From assembly GCA_041392805.1 (NCBI GenBank), contig JAWKLJ010000002.1, positions 3,177,001-3,241,000 on the forward strand: a DNA stretch of 64,000 bases. The letters are read 5' to 3'. The notes beneath the pieces were generated by a model that was not told where the DNA came from, ran no database searches, and saw only the letters and a program-made list of their open reading frames with translations. A program made the translations under genes and the position numbers. This DNA is from Saprospiraceae bacterium. Its GTDB lineage: Bacteria; Bacteroidota; Bacteroidia; Chitinophagales; Saprospiraceae. This document shows, one piece after another, positions 59,998 through 64,000 of the stretch; position 1 is the stretch's first letter; each line of letters opens with the position of its first letter.

Positions 59998-62892
59998 TTA
60001 AAAGCCTCTATTTCCACGCCATCGTTCCTCACCTCCAGGCCCATTATTAAAACCACCCTCATCAGGTGCCTGACCAATCCTGAAGTGCCTGATATTATAA
60101 GTAAAGGTCAGCATAAAATACTGTTGTAATACATTTGTTTGCACGTCTTCGTAGTATATTTCTGTAATATTCCTTCTTAGGCTGGTATTTTCTTTTAATA
60201 GGTCGAACACCGAGAGGCTGATCTCTCCCCTTTGGCTTTTAAACACTTTTTTGCCAATACTCATGTTCCATAAGAGGAAATTTTGGTCAAAATTGTCTGC
60301 CAATCCATCATAAAATTGGTGCGTAATGGTGCTCCGAAAGATGATACCTGGGCCAAATATCCAGCCTATCCGTAAATTAGAATTTTGGTTGAGGTAGTTC
60401 GAATTATTGGAGGTATTAAGGCTATTCCTGACATTATTGAAATTGGAGCGAGAAGAGATAGTAAAGTCCAATTTATCACTAACATTACTACTCAAAACCA
60501 GGCCCAAGCCAAGGGTTCCGGTATTGGAGAGGTTACTCAAGCCATCAATTAAACCAGGCACTGTGGTATAGTTTCCTGAAATATCAAAGTTAAGATTGGA
60601 CTTAAATAGTTTCAGCGGCATGCCAAATGAAATAAAAGAGCGGGCATTCCAATAACCATTCAAGTTGACAGGTCGGGAAAGGGTAGCACCGGGAGCCACA
60701 TTCAATTCGGAAAAAATGGGATCATCACTGGCAGATAAATAGATGCTGTTGGCAATATAATTTTGGGTATATCCTCCGCTAAGCATGGCAAAAAAAGCAG
60801 TGGAGGTTTTGGGATTGGTTTCCTGGTATCTCGTGAAAATCGTGTGTTGAGCAGATTGCACCAGATTGGGGTTTCCGATAGATAATTGGAGCGGATTGGT
60901 GTTATCTATGACATTCTGTAGCTGATCCAATGCAGGCAACCGCGTACCTGACCGATAAAACACCTGGATGTTTTTCGTGCGATCAATACTATATCGCAGC
61001 ATTACCATCGGCAACACGCTAAAAAATTTGTTGCTCAGTTCCTGGTTTTTCGGAAAAGTTTGGTCATTGATCAAATTGGCCCATTGAAGGTTGGTGCGTG
61101 CCATCACCATAAAATCTCTCCCTTTCCGATAATTATATCCACCACCAACAGTGTGGGTAAAATAATCATTAGAGAAAATATTACTCAATTGTTCATTTAG
61201 CTGGTCATATGATTGGGTGCCTGTGACAAAATCGAGTACTTCCTGATCTGATTCCTCCTGTTGCCAGGAAGCCTCATAAGTAAACATCAACGTTTCATTT
61301 TTACTCATTGGTTCGGTATAGGAGAGATTAAGCGAACTGTTCCAGGTAAGGCTTTTTAAATTTGATAATTGATCGAGCGTATCAATAAAAATGGGTGGGG
61401 GTGAATAGAAGGCATTCTCGGAACCCAGCAAGCTTTCCCCTCTTTTTTGATTGTAGCCCGTAGATAAATTGATGGAATATGTTCGGGCGGAGTTTCTGAA
61501 TCGATGCCGGAATAATAAGTTATTGTTGAAACTTGTACCCGTTAAATCTGATTCAAATAAATTGTCCGTATTATTGAGTAATAAGTCATCTAAACTGGTA
61601 TAACCATTCGTAATAGAATTACCCTGGTTTTGCTGAATACTAATACGGGGCCGCATGGTAATGGAATTCAGCGAATCAATCTTATAATCCAATCGCAAGT
61701 TAAGCCGATGATTGATATTGTCCGTCAAACTCCTGGTACCTTGTGTATACAATTCACTGACATCCGATACATCTACGAAGGTACGCTGTAAATCTTCAAT
61801 AGCTTCGTTATTGCTTTTATTAAGAAAATAACTTCCTGTCAACTCAAACTTAGTTCCCCATTTATCTGTGTAATTGAGTCCTAAGGCATGGGTTGTAGCG
61901 ATGCCCCCAGATTGATTCACAAGAAAATCGCTGGCAGAGCCGCCGCCAAAACCACCTCGGCCACCACCTGGGCTGCCGCCACCGCCTCGACTACCGCCGC
62001 CCCCTCGGCTACCGCCCCGACCGCCGCCGCCACCACTCAATACACCCAACAAATCTTCGGATGAGAAATTCTGCTTATTGATATTATTCGTCAAGCCAAT
62101 AATAGAGATCCGTTGGTTGCCTCTAAAGATGTTCACATTGCCTTCCAGGAGATACTTGTCTTCGTAGCCGTATCCACCTGATATTTTACCAAACTGACCC
62201 ACATTCATTCCTGGTCGGGTAATGATATTGATGGTTTTACTGGTATTACCATCATCAAAGCCACTAAACTGCGCTTGATCACTTTGTTGATCAAAAATCT
62301 GAACCCGCTCAATGACTTCGGCGGGTAAGTTGCGCAGGGCTGCGGTGGGGTCATTCCCAAAAAAAGACCGCCCATCAACCAACACCTCTTTTACATCTTC
62401 ACCTTGTGCCTTGACTTTACCGTCCTGCATCACGACGGTCGGCATTTTTTCTAACAAATCCTCGGCGCTGGCATCTTGCAGCGTCTTAAATGCTTTGGCA
62501 TTGTATTGAATCGTATCGCCAGATTGGGTACCGATTGGCGTTTTTTCCTTTACCTCCACCTGTAACAACTCTACGGATTCCGTTTCCAAAAAAACAACAC
62601 CATATTTCAGGTCTTGGCCTTTTATTTCTATCGCTCTTTTGATAGATTCATAACCTAAAAAAGAGACATTTAGGGAATAGGTTCCATTTTTTATTTTTTC
62701 TAATATAAAATTACCGGCATCATCTGCAATGGCAGATTTCACTTCCTTATCAAGGGGATCCATGAGTAAAACATAGGCTCCTGGGAGCGGTTCTTTTCCA
62801 TCTCGGGCAATAACCTTTCCACTTATGTTAAAAGTTTGTCCGATAGCCATCGAAGCAAGGCATAAAAAGATAGGAAGTAAAGTCGATTTCAT
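59998..62892 (-). CDS. TonB-receptor-like outer-membrane barrel (OMP_b-brl_3)
   Basis: 964 residues, signal peptide ending AIGQT. A carboxypeptidase-regulatory-like domain (about 22-105) is followed by a plug-like region (VVMQDGKVKAQGEDVKEVLVDG, with NLPAEVIERVQIFDQQSDQAQFSG) and a large barrel. A glycine-rich stretch of about 35 residues (near 285-320) contains Gly/Arg/Ser repeats, and the C-terminus is also Gly/Arg-rich, so it lacks the usual terminal aromatic strand. It pairs with the small lipoprotein downstream. Cargo unknown. Confidence 0.88.
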   Translation of the reverse strand: MKSTLLPIFLCLASMAIGQTFNISGKVIARDGKEPLPGAYVLLMDPLDKEVKSAIADDAGNFILEKIKNGTYSLNVSFLGYESIKRAIEIKGQDLKYGVVFLETESVELLQVEVKEKTPIGTQSGDTIQYNAKAFKTLQDASAEDLLEKMPTVVMQDGKVKAQGEDVKEVLVDGRSFFGNDPTAALRNLPAEVIERVQIFDQQSDQAQFSGFDDGNTSKTINIITRPGMNVGQFGKISGGYGYEDKYLLEGNVNIFRGNQRISIIGLTNNINKQNFSSEDLLGVLSGGGGGRGGSRGGGGSRGGGGSPGGGRGGFGGGSASDFLVNQSGGIATTHALGLNYTDKWGTKFELTGSYFLNKSNNEAIEDLQRTFVDVSDVSELYTQGTRSLTDNINHRLNLRLDYKIDSLNSITMRPRISIQQNQGNSITNGYTSLDDLLLNNTDNLFESDLTGTSFNNNLLFRHRFRNSARTYSINLSTGYNQKRGESLLGSENAFYSPPPIFIDTLDQLSNLKSLTWNSSLNLSYTEPMSKNETLMFTYEASWQQEESDQEVLDFVTGTQSYDQLNEQLSNIFSNDYFTHTVGGGYNYRKGRDFMVMARTNLQWANLINDQTFPKNQELSNKFFSVLPMVMLRYSIDRTKNIQVFYRSGTRLPALDQLQNVIDNTNPLQLSIGNPNLVQSAQHTIFTRYQETNPKTSTAFFAMLSGGYTQNYIANSIYLSASDDPIFSELNVAPGATLSRPVNLNGYWNARSFISFGMPLKLFKSNLNFDISGNYTTVPGLIDGLSNLSNTGTLGLGLVLSSNVSDKLDFTISSRSNFNNVRNSLNTSNNSNYLNQNSNLRIGWIFGPGIIFRSTITHQFYDGLADNFDQNFLLWNMSIGKKVFKSQRGEISLSVFDLLKENTSLRRNITEIYYEDVQTNVLQQYFMLTFTYNIRHFRIGQAPDEGGFNNGPGGEERWRGNRGF

Positions 62893-62981
62893 AGTTTGCG
62901 TTTGAACGAATAATAAATAATAAAAGGGATGTAGCGATGAGCACTACACCCCTTAGACAATGCTAATGTATCTTTTTTTCC

Positions 62982-64000
62982 TTAAAAAGTAACCTGGAGG
63001 GATTTCTTTTCCTTTCCTCTTAGGACAACAATGGTTGTTGTATCTCCTTTATTGAACAACCCTAATCCATCCATATAATCGTATATGTTTTTAATTTCCA
63101 AATCTCCTATCTTGAGAATAATATCCCCATTTAATAAGCCTGCCTTGGCACCTGCACGGCCCTCTGTTACACTATCTACCCGCATTCCTTCCCCACTATG
63201 TACATAATCTGGCATCACCCCAAGGCTCACTTTAAAACTCGATGCTTGTCTGCCTTGGCTTTCATCTTTTGTTTTGGTAAAGGCCAGTTTTTCGGTACCA
63301 TCCAGGTCTTCAATTAAGGCAATGATATAATCTCCTACCAGGTTCAAGCCTTCAAAATTGATTAAAGCAGCATCATCAACCGGCTTGTGGTATTGGCTGT
63401 GCTGGCCCGTAAAAAAATGAAGAACAGGCAGATCCTTCAAATAAAAAGAAGTATGGTCAGAAGGCCCAACCCCCGAATCTGTTGTCGTTGCAGTTATTCC
63501 TCCAACTTTAATTTTTTCTATGGCCGGTTTCCACAAAGGCGAGGTCCCCGCACCATTGATGGCCAGCACTTTTTCCTCATTCAATCGACCGACCATATCC
63601 ATGTTAATCATATAGTTCACTTTGGAAAGATCGATCGTGGGGTTATTTACATAGTTTTTAGACCCCAAAAGCCCCTTTTCTTCTCCCGAAAACCCAATGA
63701 AAAGGTAGTTGTTGCTTTTGGCATGGCCAGCCTTCAAATAAGCGGCTATTTTCAACATGGCAGCCACACCACTCGCATTATCATCTGCACCGTTGTGGAT
63801 GTCTGGGGGGCCAGTGTACAAGGAGCCAAAACCGCCCATTCCTAAATGATCATAATGAGCGCCTATTACCACCGTATGGGCTGCACCATTATCCAAAAAG
63901 GCCACTACATTACGGCCAATCCTGTCTTCACCGCCACTGGTAGCATGTGGATTATCATTGTGCTTAAAGTCGAAATGATGATAAAAAGAACCATCGTCTC
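62982..64000 (-). CDS. M28 family zinc aminopeptidase with PDZ domain, 5' end cut by window
   Basis: About 339 codons are visible and the gene continues past the right edge (reading frame open to 64000). Zinc-site motifs are present: GAHYDHLG, NGADDNASGV, FSGEEKGLLGS, MDMVGRL and PSDHTSF, in the usual M28 order. The last 90 residues are a PDZ domain (EGRAGAKAGLLNGDIILKIG) that may bind peptide ends. Such proteins are exported aminopeptidases in Bacteroidota. It lies 89 bp upstream of the barrel gene. Confidence 0.9.
   Translation of the reverse strand, partial: DDGSFYHHFDFKHNDNPHATSGGEDRIGRNVVAFLDNGAAHTVVIGAHYDHLGMGGFGSLYTGPPDIHNGADDNASGVAAMLKIAAYLKAGHAKSNNYLFIGFSGEEKGLLGSKNYVNNPTIDLSKVNYMINMDMVGRLNEEKVLAINGAGTSPLWKPAIEKIKVGGITATTTDSGVGPSDHTSFYLKDLPVLHFFTGQHSQYHKPVDDAALINFEGLNLVGDYIIALIEDLDGTEKLAFTKTKDESQGRQASSFKVSLGVMPDYVHSGEGMRVDSVTEGRAGAKAGLLNGDIILKIGDLEIKNIYDYMDGLGLFNKGDTTTIVVLRGKEKKSLQVTF

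Noticed and set aside
1..64000. CRISPR arrays, tRNA or rRNA genes, transposase genes, phage genes
   Set aside because: I looked for regular spaced repeats, cloverleaf-like segments and typical protein families and found none.

Overview
The window reads as Bacteroidota chromosome. The evidence is a SusC/SusD pair, a hybrid two-component sensor (HTCS), OMP_b-brl-type and DUF3078 outer-membrane proteins, many lipoproteins, and a general lack of strong Shine-Dalgarno sites. The degenerate word-like repeats between genes and the dockerin-like domain would fit a Saprospiria-type lineage, but that placement is inference. I saw no rRNA, tRNA, CRISPR array, phage or transposase gene.

Region 1 (1-17.8 kb, all minus strand) is a catabolic regulon in two transcription units. 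Unit A, read right to left, is GH35 beta-galactosidase, MFS importer, and a secreted alpha/beta hydrolase cut by the window edge. Unit B begins with a complete extradiol ring-cleavage dioxygenase. It continues with an Ayg1/DHPON-hydrolase-like C-C hydrolase, a HisD-like dehydrogenase, a secreted ThuA/sugar-dehydrogenase/PKD/cytochrome c fusion, an SDR, an FAD monooxygenase, an FAH-fold hydrolase, a formamidase-like cyclase, a GH3 glycosidase and an AraC regulator. Both units have the same 43-bp operator candidate upstream (two direct repeats 21 bp apart, about 30 of 43 bases identical). I infer one AraC-controlled pathway that takes the sugar off a glycosylated aromatic compound and cleaves its ring.

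Region 2 (17.9-39.8 kb) is a pectin utilisation locus. It holds a beta-helix protein, a serine hydrolase, a membrane LytTR regulator, GH28 polygalacturonase, the HTCS (plus strand), PL10, a carbohydrate esterase, PL1, a SusE-position surface lipoprotein, SusD, SusC and a CE12 acetylesterase. SusC and GH28 share a second 21-bp direct-repeat operator (GTTAAWTT half-sites), probably the HTCS binding site. A 167-bp MITE-like element and a relic of a second serine hydrolase also lie here.

Region 3 (39.8-46.6 kb) has YceI, a porin, a second YceI, a class-C beta-lactamase-like hydrolase and a CBS-domain protein, with Crp/Fnr-type palindromes upstream of two units. Next come an ADPRM-like phosphoesterase and a DUF3078 protein on the plus strand.

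Region 4 (46.7-64 kb) is mixed. It has a lysyl-endopeptidase-like protease with a dockerin-like tail, an SGNH/MBOAT acyltransfer pair, a Tat-secreted Gfo/Idh oxidoreductase, a bacterial pentameric ligand-gated channel homologue, formate-tetrahydrofolate ligase, M49-like and S9 peptidases, a small LTXXQ-like lipoprotein with its outer-membrane barrel partner, and a partial M28-PDZ peptidase. Several intergenic gaps carry degenerate short tandem repeats and hairpins.
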